Assembly: GCA_022566355.1 (NCBI GenBank) | Contig: JADFJB010000014.1 | Coordinates: forward strand, 1 to 52,061 | DNA from: a candidate division KSB1 bacterium | GTDB lineage: Bacteria > Zhuqueibacterota > JdFR-76 > DREG01 | Direction: 5' to 3' | Length of the DNA stretch: 52,061 nt | Shown: positions 1-8,176 of the stretch, piece after piece | Numbering within the stretch: the first letter of the stretch is position 1 | How the letters are laid out: each line of letters opens with the position of its first letter | Position numbers and translations under genes: made by a program | Notes under the pieces: model-generated | Seen by the model: the letters and a program-made list of their open reading frames with translations, nothing else | What the model was told of the DNA's origin: nothing | Database searches by the model: none

Positions 1-106
1 ACAGACTTACATTTAGACTCCTGTCTCCCTTTCACTATTTCTCCTATTCTATCTTTTTGTCACGCTCTCCAATTATACTGGAATTATCAGTTTTCGGCGC
101 TTTCAC

Positions 107-155
107 GTTTGCCGTTTGCCGTTTGCCGTTTGCCGTTTGCCGTTTGCCGTTTGCC
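107..155. repeat. Tandem heptamer array (GTTTGCC x7)
   Basis: Seven perfect head-to-tail copies of GTTTGCC are followed by two degenerate in-register copies (GTTTTAC, GTTTCTC, to about 169). The array lies just beyond the end of the first minus-strand gene, with its last degenerate copy close to that gene's stop codon. It is one of five short-word arrays in this window. An open frame across it is an artefact of the period, which is not a multiple of 3. Confidence 0.95.
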
Positions 156-172
156 GTTTTACGTTTCTCATA

Positions 173-1198
173 CTATCTTCTCCACTCCAATCCCATGGTC
201 ATTTGTTTACTACTGAATGCAATATTTTGTAGGAATAGTTCATCTTTGGCATACTCAAGTTTGAAAAACAAATTTACCTGTGGATTAATTTTGTAATCAA
301 TTTTACCATACATATTGCTTTCAGTGTTCAGGGGAGTATACCTGGCATAGTAAACTGAGTCGCTGATTGCCGGTTTGTTCCGGATATAAGTGTCCAGCAA
401 GATAAAAACCGACCATTGTTGATTGATGATTTTTCCGAACAGTAACCTCAGTGAATGCTCGGCTTTTATATCATTATCTAATTCTGATTGCTGTTTATAA
501 ATATGATAATTTAATCTTAAGATAAATTTTCGTTGATAGGCATAGCCAATATCCGGTCCAAGACGCCAGCCGGTATTGCTGAGCAGGTTTTTGTCAATCC
601 CAATGAGTTCAGAGTTGTCTATCGTAAACTGTTCACCATAAATCTCAAATGTCAATTTCGCATATCGGTCCAATGACCAGTGTAGCGCCGCGCCGATTGC
701 CACTGCATCCAGGCTATTCCGGACATTCGAAGACAAATCCCGGTAGAAATATTTTGCATACAACATTCCGGCCAATTTTGGATTTATGATTCTGGACAAA
801 TTAGCCTGCAGTTGGAGAATATCAAAGTTTATTTCACTAATGGGATTTCTATATTGATAAAATTGCCGGACAAAACTCAGTCCCCAAGTGGTTTTTTTGT
901 TACGCCTAAGATAATCGCTTTGGGCCGAATATTTTGTGATGGAAGTCGTGTTAATCGATCCGTAAAATTTAGGCCTGATTCTCAGCTTTAGATTCCAATT
1001 ATTTTTTTGATCAACAAATTTATAACTACCCTGGGCATCAAATCGGAAAGTAATATGACTATTTGTAGAAATCGATGTGCCGCTGCTGCTAAAAAATCCC
1101 GTTTCTGCTGATAACTTCATACCAATTTGAGCAAACAGCAAAAATCGAGGACTCAAGACAATGAATGCAAAGCAGACAATAAAAAGACGGATGTTCAA
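173..1198 (-). CDS. Putative outer-membrane beta-barrel protein
   Basis: This is a 341-residue exported protein of unknown function. The N-terminus is a hydrophobic signal peptide (about residues 1-23) ending in FAQ. The rest is rich in alternating polar and aromatic strands (for example YFYRDLS, KLTFEIYGEQ, FILRLNYHIY) and ends in Arg after a strand-like segment, as outer-membrane barrels do. The start is a TTG: an in-frame stop lies two codons upstream, and no later start keeps the signal peptide. It is the last gene of a four-gene run and begins 6 bases after the preceding stop, so it is probably cotranslated with the coiled-coil protein and under the kinase/regulator pair. The family was not recognised; the barrel assignment is an inference from composition. 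Confidence 0.75.
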   Translation of the reverse strand: MNIRLFIVCFAFIVLSPRFLLFAQIGMKLSAETGFFSSSGTSISTNSHITFRFDAQGSYKFVDQKNNWNLKLRIRPKFYGSINTTSITKYSAQSDYLRRNKKTTWGLSFVRQFYQYRNPISEINFDILQLQANLSRIINPKLAGMLYAKYFYRDLSSNVRNSLDAVAIGAALHWSLDRYAKLTFEIYGEQFTIDNSELIGIDKNLLSNTGWRLGPDIGYAYQRKFILRLNYHIYKQQSELDNDIKAEHSLRLLFGKIINQQWSVFILLDTYIRNKPAISDSVYYARYTPLNTESNMYGKIDYKINPQVNLFFKLEYAKDELFLQNIAFSSKQMTMGLEWRR

Positions 1199-1204
1199 AT
1201 CTTA

Positions 1205-2200
1205 TTAATTTTCATTCAACTTTTTAGTGAGAATTTCTTGGTAGTCTAAAAGTCGCTGCTCAATTTGTATTAATAATTTAAGATATTCCTGGTTTGATAG
1301 GGTAGAAGCGCTTTGTCCGGGTTCGATCATAGAACTAATTGTTTGTACAACCGCCTGGTTCAATTCCAGTTGGTTTACTAAATATAAATAGGCTTGGATA
1401 CGGGTTTCAATAATATTTGCCTTACTTCCTAAATCGCTTGCTCTAACGCTTGATTCATCAGGAGAATTCAAATTAACTAACGAAGAAGCTGAAGAAAAGC
1501 CAACGAATCCATCTGTGTCCACATCCTCCAGGAAATGCTGGGTTTTTTCTTCCAATAAAACAATCTCCTCCAGTTCCAATTTGGTGTTTTGTAGGTTGGC
1601 TAGCTTTTCAGTAATTTCGGACAAAGCGTTGTTCAAATAATCTTTTAACATTTCTTGCTCGAGTGGATCGTCACTTTTAATCGACTGGATAGAATTTATC
1701 TTTTGCGGATCAAAGGAAAACGATTGAACCAACGGTAAGATCATCATTCGTTTTTCTGCGATTTCTCGATGTTTTAATTCTAAGACTAACCGGTCTCCGG
1801 AAAATTCATCGGATTGTAACAGTAACTGGATAGAATCGATCTGAGCTGTATACACATTTTCCAGGTTTTTCCTGTGTTGTTCCAATTGGTTTTGTAACTT
1901 TCGAATTGAATTTTGTTGTTGTTCGATTTCGTTTGAAACTGAAAGAGCCTGGGCCATGAGCTTTTTCACTTGACCTTGATCGAGATTAGCTTTTTTTGCT
2001 TCATCGATTTCTTTGGCAAAATCTGCCAATGTTGTGTTCAATGAACCAAGTTTTGATTGCTGTTGTTTTACTGCAGCAAGGGTTTCATAATAGCTACGCT
2101 CTGATTGTTGCTGGTCCTGCGCCCAAAGCGGAGTGGTAAGCAGAAAAACCAGTACTATAAAACTTAAGTTTTGCTTATCTTTCTTTTTTCTCATTTGCAT
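1205..2200 (-). CDS. Exported coiled-coil protein
   Basis: An exported, mostly alpha-helical protein of about 331 residues. The signal peptide ends ..TTPLWAQ. Most of the mature chain is heptad-rich coiled coil with many Gln, Glu and Leu (about residues 35-220), then a linker and a final helical segment. No enzyme motif was seen. A longer frame opens at a GTG at 2269 inside the regulator gene. The ATG at 2200 is preferred because it has a GGA-type ribosome site 7 bases upstream and puts the signal peptide at the N-terminus; an ATG at 2194 is also possible. It overlaps the end of the regulator gene by 26 bases, which argues for translational coupling. A periplasmic scaffold or secretion accessory is possible but not shown. 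Confidence 0.75.
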   Translation of the reverse strand: MQMRKKKDKQNLSFIVLVFLLTTPLWAQDQQQSERSYYETLAAVKQQQSKLGSLNTTLADFAKEIDEAKKANLDQGQVKKLMAQALSVSNEIEQQQNSIRKLQNQLEQHRKNLENVYTAQIDSIQLLLQSDEFSGDRLVLELKHREIAEKRMMILPLVQSFSFDPQKINSIQSIKSDDPLEQEMLKDYLNNALSEITEKLANLQNTKLELEEIVLLEEKTQHFLEDVDTDGFVGFSSASSLVNLNSPDESSVRASDLGSKANIIETRIQAYLYLVNQLELNQAVVQTISSMIEPGQSASTLSNQEYLKLLIQIEQRLLDYQEILTKKLNEN

Positions 2201-3569
2201 CGATGAATCCAAATTTTTCCATTTTATAATATAAAGTACTTGTGTTAATCCTAAGCAATTTTGCCGCACGGTTTTTCACACCATTCGTTTTTGTAAGCGC
2301 ATCTTGAATCAAATTTTTCTCGAAATGATAAACCGCTGTTTCAAGATCATAATTATTAGATTTACTTGAAACACGATTGGATTGAATCAAATGTTGTGAA
2401 ATCAGCATAGGATTAATCTCAGTTCCTTCTGAGATGACCCATAATCTTTCAATAAGATTTTCGAGTTCCCGAATATTACCCGGCCAGGAATGTTCCATCA
2501 AAATTCTCATCCCATCCTGGGAAATTTGTTTTTTTGCGCTATCTGATTTTTGTGTCATCTTGGTCAGGAAATATTCTACGAGAGCTGGAATATCTTCTTT
2601 CCTTTCTTGCAACAAAGGCAGCTTTATTGGAAATACATTTAGGCGATAGTAAAGGTCTTCACGAAATTTTCCTGTTTCGACCAATTTCTGCAAGTCTTGG
2701 TGGGTGGCGGTTATCAACCGAACATCCACCGAAATAGTCTGCTCTCCACCAACGCGTTCGAAATCCATTTCTTGAATCACTCGCAACAGCTTCACTTGCA
2801 GTGAGTTAGAAATGTCCCCGATTTCATCAAGGAAAAACGTGCCTTTGTCTGCCAATTCAAACCTGCCTCGTTTTTGTTTGCTAGCGCCGGTAAATGCTCC
2901 CTTCTCATGTCCGAACAACTCGCTTTCTAACAGATTTTCATTGAGAGCGCCACAGTTTATTTTAATAAAGGGCTTATCTCTTCGATTACTTTGCTTGCAG
3001 ATCGCGCGGGCAACCAACTCCTTACCGGTACCACTCGCGCCTTCTATTAAAACGGTGCTATTCTCTTTGGCAACACGATCTATCAAGGAGAAAACATGTT
3101 TCAAAGCTGGCGAACTTCCAATCATATTGTCGTAGCCAATACTTAAATCCTGGTTGAGTAAAAGGTTTTCTTCTTGCAGTAGAGTCACTTTTCTACTTTG
3201 TTCAATTTTCTTCAGTATTTTTTTCACCCGAATTCTTAACTCTTCTGAAGAAAATGGTTTTGTTATAAAATCTGCTGCTCCAAGCTGCATGGCTTTTACA
3301 GCTTTTTCTACCGTTCCAAAAGCCGATATCATTAATATTTCCGTCGCCGGATTTTCAGCCTTCAATTTTTCCATCAATTCGAACCCATCTATGGGCTCCA
3401 TCTTGAGATCGGAAATGACCAGGGGAACTTGTTGGCGGCTAAAAAACTCCAGGGCACTTCGCCCATTATCAAATTCAAAAATCTCATAATTTTTACGACG
3501 CAGGCTTTCAACCATTGCGAGCCGCATTGTATCGTTGTCTTCTACGATGATGACCTGGTTCAATTTCAT
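2175..3569 (-). CDS. NtrC-family sigma-54-dependent response regulator
   Basis: A 464-residue transcriptional activator. Residues 1-120 are a receiver domain with the acidic pair near E10/D11, phospho-acceptor D54 and a conserved Lys in ITKPF. Residues about 145-380 are a sigma-54-interacting AAA+ domain with Walker A GASGTGKE, the ELFGHEKGAFTGA loop that contacts sigma-54, a Walker B-like FLDEIGD and the R-finger region. The C-terminus is a Fis-type helix-turn-helix (NRAAKLLRINTSTLYYKM). It starts one base after the kinase stop, so it is the cognate partner. Targets are unknown; no canonical sigma-54 promoter was found at the operon's own 5' end. Closest functional types are AtoC/ZraR/HydG-like regulators of envelope or metabolite responses. 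Confidence 0.95.
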   Translation of the reverse strand: MKLNQVIIVEDNDTMRLAMVESLRRKNYEIFEFDNGRSALEFFSRQQVPLVISDLKMEPIDGFELMEKLKAENPATEILMISAFGTVEKAVKAMQLGAADFITKPFSSEELRIRVKKILKKIEQSRKVTLLQEENLLLNQDLSIGYDNMIGSSPALKHVFSLIDRVAKENSTVLIEGASGTGKELVARAICKQSNRRDKPFIKINCGALNENLLESELFGHEKGAFTGASKQKRGRFELADKGTFFLDEIGDISNSLQVKLLRVIQEMDFERVGGEQTISVDVRLITATHQDLQKLVETGKFREDLYYRLNVFPIKLPLLQERKEDIPALVEYFLTKMTQKSDSAKKQISQDGMRILMEHSWPGNIRELENLIERLWVISEGTEINPMLISQHLIQSNRVSSKSNNYDLETAVYHFEKNLIQDALTKTNGVKNRAAKLLRINTSTLYYKMEKFGFIDANEKKER

Positions 3570-3570
3570 A

Positions 3571-4974
3571 TCAATTCATTTCATTTCTTATCGAAATTGT
3601 GAAAATGCATCCATTGCCTGCATTGTTAATTGCGGAGATATCCGCCTGATTTTCCTGGCAAAGCTTTTTGCAAATAGCAAGTCCGAGCCCAGTTCCATTC
3701 TTATTTGTTGTGAAGAAAGGTTCGAATATTTTTGGTAGATTTTCCTCCGGAATTCCAGGTCCATCATCATGGATCCTAATAATGTCGCTAGTCTTATTGC
3801 TAATTCTTGAGATGGATAAAGACCCTCCGGAATTTGCTGCGGTGATACTGTTAGAAATCAAGTTCATAAACACTTGGCGAATGTGTTGAGGATCAAACCA
3901 AATCTTACCCAAATCACCATTGTGGTTAATTTCAAAATTTTTAGCTTTGATTTCACTTTGCATTAACTCACTGGTCTCCGAGATGATATCTGGTAAACTT
4001 ACCCATTCAGGTTTTGCCATTAAAGGCTTGCTGTAATTGAGAAATTCTGAAATGAGATGTTTTAAACCGCCAATTTCTCCTAGAATTTGTTCTGCGTATT
4101 TTTTACTATCCGGTTTAAGTGAAACATCCTCATGGATTAGTCCGGTTAATAGTTCAATACCACCGAGAGGATTGCGAATTTCATGAGCAATTTGTGCGAG
4201 TATCTCTTCTTTTTCCTTTTGTTTACGGGCTATATCTTTTCGCATTTTGTCCATTGCCCGGGAGAGGGCGGCAAGTTCTCCTTTCACGGAAGTTGGAGTA
4301 TCAATATCAAAACGGCCTCTACCAAGCTCATTGCTAAATTTTACCAATCGGTCTATTGGTTTTGTAATTGATCTGGCCAGGAACCAGCCGGTTAGAATGG
4401 TAATCAGAGCTCCTGTCAAGCCAATCAACCAAAATATTTTTGCTAACTCTTCAATTTTTTCGAGCCTGGCTGCGCTTTCCTGAATGCTAAGCCAGTGATT
4501 TTCATCCAAGCGGTAAAATCCCCACAAATACCAATTATCATCGTTTCCTTTAAAAGGTAAAGAAAGGCTGCTTTGAGCGATGGGCAGGTTGGTGATTTCG
4601 AGTCTGCTAAGGTATAACCTGGGTTCTTTCCGGCCAAGGATAAACAGGGAGTCTGAATGCGCCAAGACATTGAAATCACCATCGAAAATGAAGGTCTGAT
4701 TCAGTTGCATACTTTGGGATTGTTTCTTCAAGTACTCATAATAATATTTATTAGTCAGACTTTTTTTATCTCCACTTGCCAGGAACGATAAATACTTGGT
4801 ATTCAGATTACTGCCAATCAAACGCGTCAATAACTGTGTCTGTTCTGATATTTGATTCATGTAAATATTTTTAACTGAATAATAGCTTACCATGGAAATG
4901 ACCCCGACAAAAACCACCGTGATGATTGGAAATGTCAAAATGATTCGAGTTTTTAGAGTAGGGTTTATAAGCAT
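3571..4974 (-). CDS. Membrane sensor histidine kinase
   Basis: A 467-residue sensor kinase partnered with the NtrC-type regulator. One membrane helix is at about residues 11-32. It is followed by a periplasmic sensor of about 145 residues, a second helix at about 180-200 and a HAMP domain (ARSITKPIDRL onward). The dimerisation/phosphoacceptor helix carries AHEIRNPLGG with H264. The ATPase part has the N box (MNLISNSI), G1 (DDGPGIP), F box (FEPFFTT) and G2 (GTGLGLAI). The architecture resembles DctB/ZraS/NtrB-type kinases that pair with sigma-54 activators. The ligand is unknown. It is the first gene of the four-gene minus-strand operon. Confidence 0.95.
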   Translation of the reverse strand: MLINPTLKTRIILTFPIITVVFVGVISMVSYYSVKNIYMNQISEQTQLLTRLIGSNLNTKYLSFLASGDKKSLTNKYYYEYLKKQSQSMQLNQTFIFDGDFNVLAHSDSLFILGRKEPRLYLSRLEITNLPIAQSSLSLPFKGNDDNWYLWGFYRLDENHWLSIQESAARLEKIEELAKIFWLIGLTGALITILTGWFLARSITKPIDRLVKFSNELGRGRFDIDTPTSVKGELAALSRAMDKMRKDIARKQKEKEEILAQIAHEIRNPLGGIELLTGLIHEDVSLKPDSKKYAEQILGEIGGLKHLISEFLNYSKPLMAKPEWVSLPDIISETSELMQSEIKAKNFEINHNGDLGKIWFDPQHIRQVFMNLISNSITAANSGGSLSISRISNKTSDIIRIHDDGPGIPEENLPKIFEPFFTTNKNGTGLGLAICKKLCQENQADISAINNAGNGCIFTISIRNEMN

Positions 4975-5183
4975 CTGGTTATCTTTTGATTATCATCCTA
5001 AACTTATTAACTGATTCTGAGGAATTGCAACGATTATTTGCCAGGTTCTGCAAAAACTGAAATATCGAAATTGTGATTGCTTAAAAAACAAATAGTTACA
5101 TAAGTATTTTGTTCATATATAATGGTCATTTTATATCTCTTTCATATTTTGTTTACCACTGTGATTTTTAGAACCAAGTTTGA

Positions 5184-5600
5184 TTATTTACTCTTAAAAA
5201 ACAAATAGTATATACCATAAAATATCCGTAATTTTTTATCATCAATAAAGTATGTCGTGGCATTATTTAGGGCGCGGTTTACTTCGAAATCTTTAGAATT
5301 TGGTCCACATAACACTTTAGTGCAAGCACCAGTATTAATAGAAATCACATTGTTCACCTTTACAGTATATTCACCGGAACAATTATTACAATCCATTTTT
5401 GATTTCATTGTTCCGGAATCAGAAAACAAAATGGTGAACTCACTTTTTTCTACTACTAATTTGGATACTCCAAAATAATTCAGAGATACCAGTTCCCAGG
5501 TTTTATCTGTTAACAGGAAGGCTTGATTGTTATTCCCTGTTGGATTTGAGTTACATGAAATGAAGATGAAGAAAATCACGAAGAATGAAACCCTAAACAT
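5184..5600 (-). CDS. META/HslJ-like lipoprotein
   Basis: A 138-residue small exported lipoprotein. The signal peptide runs to a lipobox-like FISC (Cys16). The body fits the META/HslJ fold: a TWELVSL opening strand, a central Asp-Cys-Asn-Asn-Cys segment followed by SGEYTV, then ..INTGACTKVLCGP and a C-terminal strand with a YFIDDKKLRIFYG pattern. META proteins are small envelope proteins linked to stress or drug tolerance, with no known catalysis. A ribosome site (AGGA) lies 6 bases upstream of the ATG. It sits alone between two operons on the same strand. Confidence 0.7.
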   Translation of the reverse strand: MFRVSFFVIFFIFISCNSNPTGNNNQAFLLTDKTWELVSLNYFGVSKLVVEKSEFTILFSDSGTMKSKMDCNNCSGEYTVKVNNVISINTGACTKVLCGPNSKDFEVNRALNNATTYFIDDKKLRIFYGIYYLFFKSK

Positions 5601-5651
5601 TTGGTGTCCTGTTTTTATTTAACCTAAGATTGGTTTTTATGTTTGTGGTGT

Positions 5652-7457
5652 TTATTTAATAAAACTTCTAAAACTAAGCCACCACTGTGCCACCCGAAAG
5701 TGATCTTCGAAATCCGGGTTGATAAGAAAATTTACCTGTAATTCCTGAGATAGATTAGCTTGAAAACTAACCAATACATCCGTATGGTCTTCGGTAATTC
5801 TTTTACGCGGTGTTGTGTATCGCTCGCCAAAATTTGTTTCAACTTTAACTATTCCGTTGTCTTCTCGCTCCCTTTTATTAAAGATGGCAGTAGTTTGCTC
5901 TTTTATATTCCAGCTGTTTAGAATTCGATTAACGCCTAGCATTACACTCCAGTTCGGATTCAATTTAAAGTTAACCATTATGGGAATTTGGAAACTCCAG
6001 TTTCTGGATTCATAGTTCCACAGTAAGGATTTGTCTTCAAACAAACGATAGTCATTAAACAGGGTATCCGTTTGCGATGGCTGATAGAAATATTCGCTAT
6101 GGGAGAACCTGGATGCCAGTACAGGTTCATTGCTATTGATTTTTAGATGATCCCTGGAAAAATAGATTGCTGCAAAAATCGAATTTTTGGGTGTGAGTTG
6201 CCATTTGTAGCTGAACAATCCCTGTTGAGTAGTCTTATTGCGGATTCCTGTCGAGGATCGAATATCGAAAAATGCTGAATTGCCCAAATAATAAGAGTTA
6301 TTTGTATCCCATGACCATTGCGAAGTATAAAATGAAGTATCCCGGATGACCGAGGAATTTGATAAATCAATGTTACTCTCAGCGTATCTGAAATAAAAAG
6401 AGAATTTCTTGTCACTTGATAACTCATGAGAAAAACTTAGCCTGGCATATTTGGTATTGCCGTCCTGGTTCCAACTTTGATTGGTAGAAGAATTAAAAAA
6501 TCCTTCACTACCATTAGCAGGATTGTTTGCATCACCATAGTTGTATTTTGAATCATTTGTTGACAAAAATTCTTGGGTAACATCTCCGGACAAAGAGCCT
6601 ATTTTAATGCCAAAGCTGGAATTATCGTTAAGGTGAATTCTTACCCCGCCACTCAAATCCATGTGATCGTAATTCTGAGTACGTTCACGAAGGTTTCTAT
6701 ATTCATTTTGATAAGTATTAATATCTCCATAAGGACCCTGGGAAGCATTTAAATAGATGCCTTCTCTCGAATGGAAAACCGAATTTAAAGACACGCCAAG
6801 ATCAACCGTTTGGTTTACGCGATATCCCAAATAGGATGAAAATAAATGGCCGTTGATCATCATTTCGTCTTCACCGGAAAATCGGTCGATTATTGGAACA
6901 TCCGTAGACAACTCTCTGCCGAATGAATCATACCCCGCTCTGGCATTGTAAATTCCGGTGGGGACTGAATAAAACTGCTCATTTTTATGAATCAACTGGT
7001 AGGTTGCCCCTGCGAAAAAATTCTTGTTTGCATCCCCAAAAGGGTAGGTGAGTACTCCGAGTGAAAACACCGGTTCCGGTTCGGTACGGGTTTGACTAAA
7101 CCACCTGGGATCGATATAAGGCGCTATAGAAATATCCAAAGCCCGGGAATCATATTCGACAGGATAAGCCGAGAAAGGTGTTTCGGAGCGATCGCCGCGA
7201 AAATCCAGGTAGATTAATGCTGTTTTATTCTGAAACTCCGGTAAATTGGCCGGATTGAGATGCAGGTCCAGAAAAGGATCTTCTATGAGCCCCGGGGCAA
7301 CATTTTTGAATCGAAATAATCCAAACGTATTTAAAAAATTACTTTTAAAATAGACGTTAGATCGTTCAAAACTTTTTTCCGTTACTCTTTCGCCGTAATA
7401 TTGAGCAGATAGTGTAAAGGGAAGAATAAGCATGAGTATCAATAGTTTTGATTTCAT
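5652..7457 (-). CDS. Large putative outer-membrane beta-barrel protein
   Basis: A 601-residue exported protein, signal peptide ending TLSAQ. The mature part is dominated by alternating hydrophobic/polar strands with many Tyr, Phe, Asn and Ser, and turn-like DNNS segments (for example FSFYFRYAESN, WSWDTNNSYYLG). The C-terminus ends FRSFIK, near the terminal aromatic typical of barrels. The family was not recognised; it could be a porin- or FadL-like transporter. The start is set at the ATG at 7457, which has GGAG 6 bases upstream, rather than at an in-frame TTG four codons earlier. It is probably a single gene with its own promoter, since 223 bases of repeat-bearing spacer precede it. Confidence 0.75.
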   Translation of the reverse strand: MKSKLLILMLILPFTLSAQYYGERVTEKSFERSNVYFKSNFLNTFGLFRFKNVAPGLIEDPFLDLHLNPANLPEFQNKTALIYLDFRGDRSETPFSAYPVEYDSRALDISIAPYIDPRWFSQTRTEPEPVFSLGVLTYPFGDANKNFFAGATYQLIHKNEQFYSVPTGIYNARAGYDSFGRELSTDVPIIDRFSGEDEMMINGHLFSSYLGYRVNQTVDLGVSLNSVFHSREGIYLNASQGPYGDINTYQNEYRNLRERTQNYDHMDLSGGVRIHLNDNSSFGIKIGSLSGDVTQEFLSTNDSKYNYGDANNPANGSEGFFNSSTNQSWNQDGNTKYARLSFSHELSSDKKFSFYFRYAESNIDLSNSSVIRDTSFYTSQWSWDTNNSYYLGNSAFFDIRSSTGIRNKTTQQGLFSYKWQLTPKNSIFAAIYFSRDHLKINSNEPVLASRFSHSEYFYQPSQTDTLFNDYRLFEDKSLLWNYESRNWSFQIPIMVNFKLNPNWSVMLGVNRILNSWNIKEQTTAIFNKREREDNGIVKVETNFGERYTTPRKRITEDHTDVLVSFQANLSQELQVNFLINPDFEDHFRVAQWWLSFRSFIK

Positions 7458-7560
7458 TTTGGTCTCCAATCAGTGTAATGTTTCTTGTTTATAAGGGAAT
7501 CCTAGTTAATGCTGATAAGTAGCATACTGAGTAAAATGTTCTCATTTTTTGATTTATTTT

Positions 7561-7625
7561 TATTAACTTGATCATTCATAAACTTTGTCCTGGTTAATAA
7601 TTAATGTCATTCCCGAATGTTTTCA
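7561..7625. repeat. Partial copy of a dispersed palindromic element
   Basis: The stretch begins TATTAACTTGATCATTCATAAA, close to the left arm of the two fuller elements at 19442 and 42800, and continues into a GTCATTCCCGAATG segment. The right arm is not clearly present, so this is a truncated or diverged copy. It lies between the outer-membrane gene and the broken DUF6174 gene. Confidence 0.5.
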
Positions 7626-7680
7626 CGCTATCCAGGAAATCCAAAACTGTCACCCTCGAATGCTTTAATCGGGGGTCTGA

Positions 7681-8176
7681 TCACTTTTTGAAAGACCTCA
7701 TTTCCAAAGTGAATTCATCATCGGCTATTCCGGTACTCCCATCAAAATTAATTCTTTTGGGATAACCATACCTTGGATCATATTCGATCTCTAACGTCGC
7801 TGGATTTCTTTCTTCAAAATTTCGAATTTTGTTGAAAGGCTTCTTCGATTGTGTACAGTTTATCAGATATCTCGGTAGAATAAACTGATGAAGTCTCCAG
7901 ATCTAAAGCTGCTTCGATTTCATTGTCCTTAACGGTTACGCGAATCCATCGACCTGCTGGCGAGATGCAAAAACAAATGAACCGTTGTTCGATTTGGTAT
8001 GAAGAGCTTTTGTTTCCCTGCCATTTTTGATATGCAACCTCGATATTGGTGATTTCTTCTAACTCGCTATCCAGGGGAGATTGATTGCGCTTGCAGCTCA
8101 TAAAAAAGAGAAAGCCGACAAAGACAATCAGGCTGATTAACCAACGTCGATTCATCAATTTGTCTGCAATTTTCAT
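7681..8176 (-). pseudogene. DUF6174-like lipoprotein, interrupted by a one-base frameshift
   Basis: The intact first frame encodes 120 residues: a signal peptide with lipobox FMSC (Cys28), then a body with CFCISPAGRWIRVTV that matches DUF6174-type lipoproteins. It stops soon after YTIEEAFQQ. In the next frame the sequence continues without a break as IRNFEERNPATLEIEYDPRYG, YPKRINFDG and DDEFTLEMRSFKK, ending at 7681. That is the usual C-terminus of the family, with its tyrosine- and glycine-rich YDPRYGYP block. Removing one base from the A4 run (T4 at 7827-7830 on the plus strand) restores about 164 residues. The start codon overlaps the serpin stop (TAATG), so the two genes are coupled. Either a recent pseudogene or a sequencing indel. 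Confidence 0.8.

Noticed and set aside
57-296. 79-codon open frame
   Set aside because: Created by the heptamer array and overlapping the end of a real minus-strand gene.
5024-5043. Sigma-54-like promoter (TGGCA..TTGCA) upstream of the kinase gene, minus strand
   Set aside because: The GG and GC are 12 bases apart instead of 10, so it does not meet the strict spacing.
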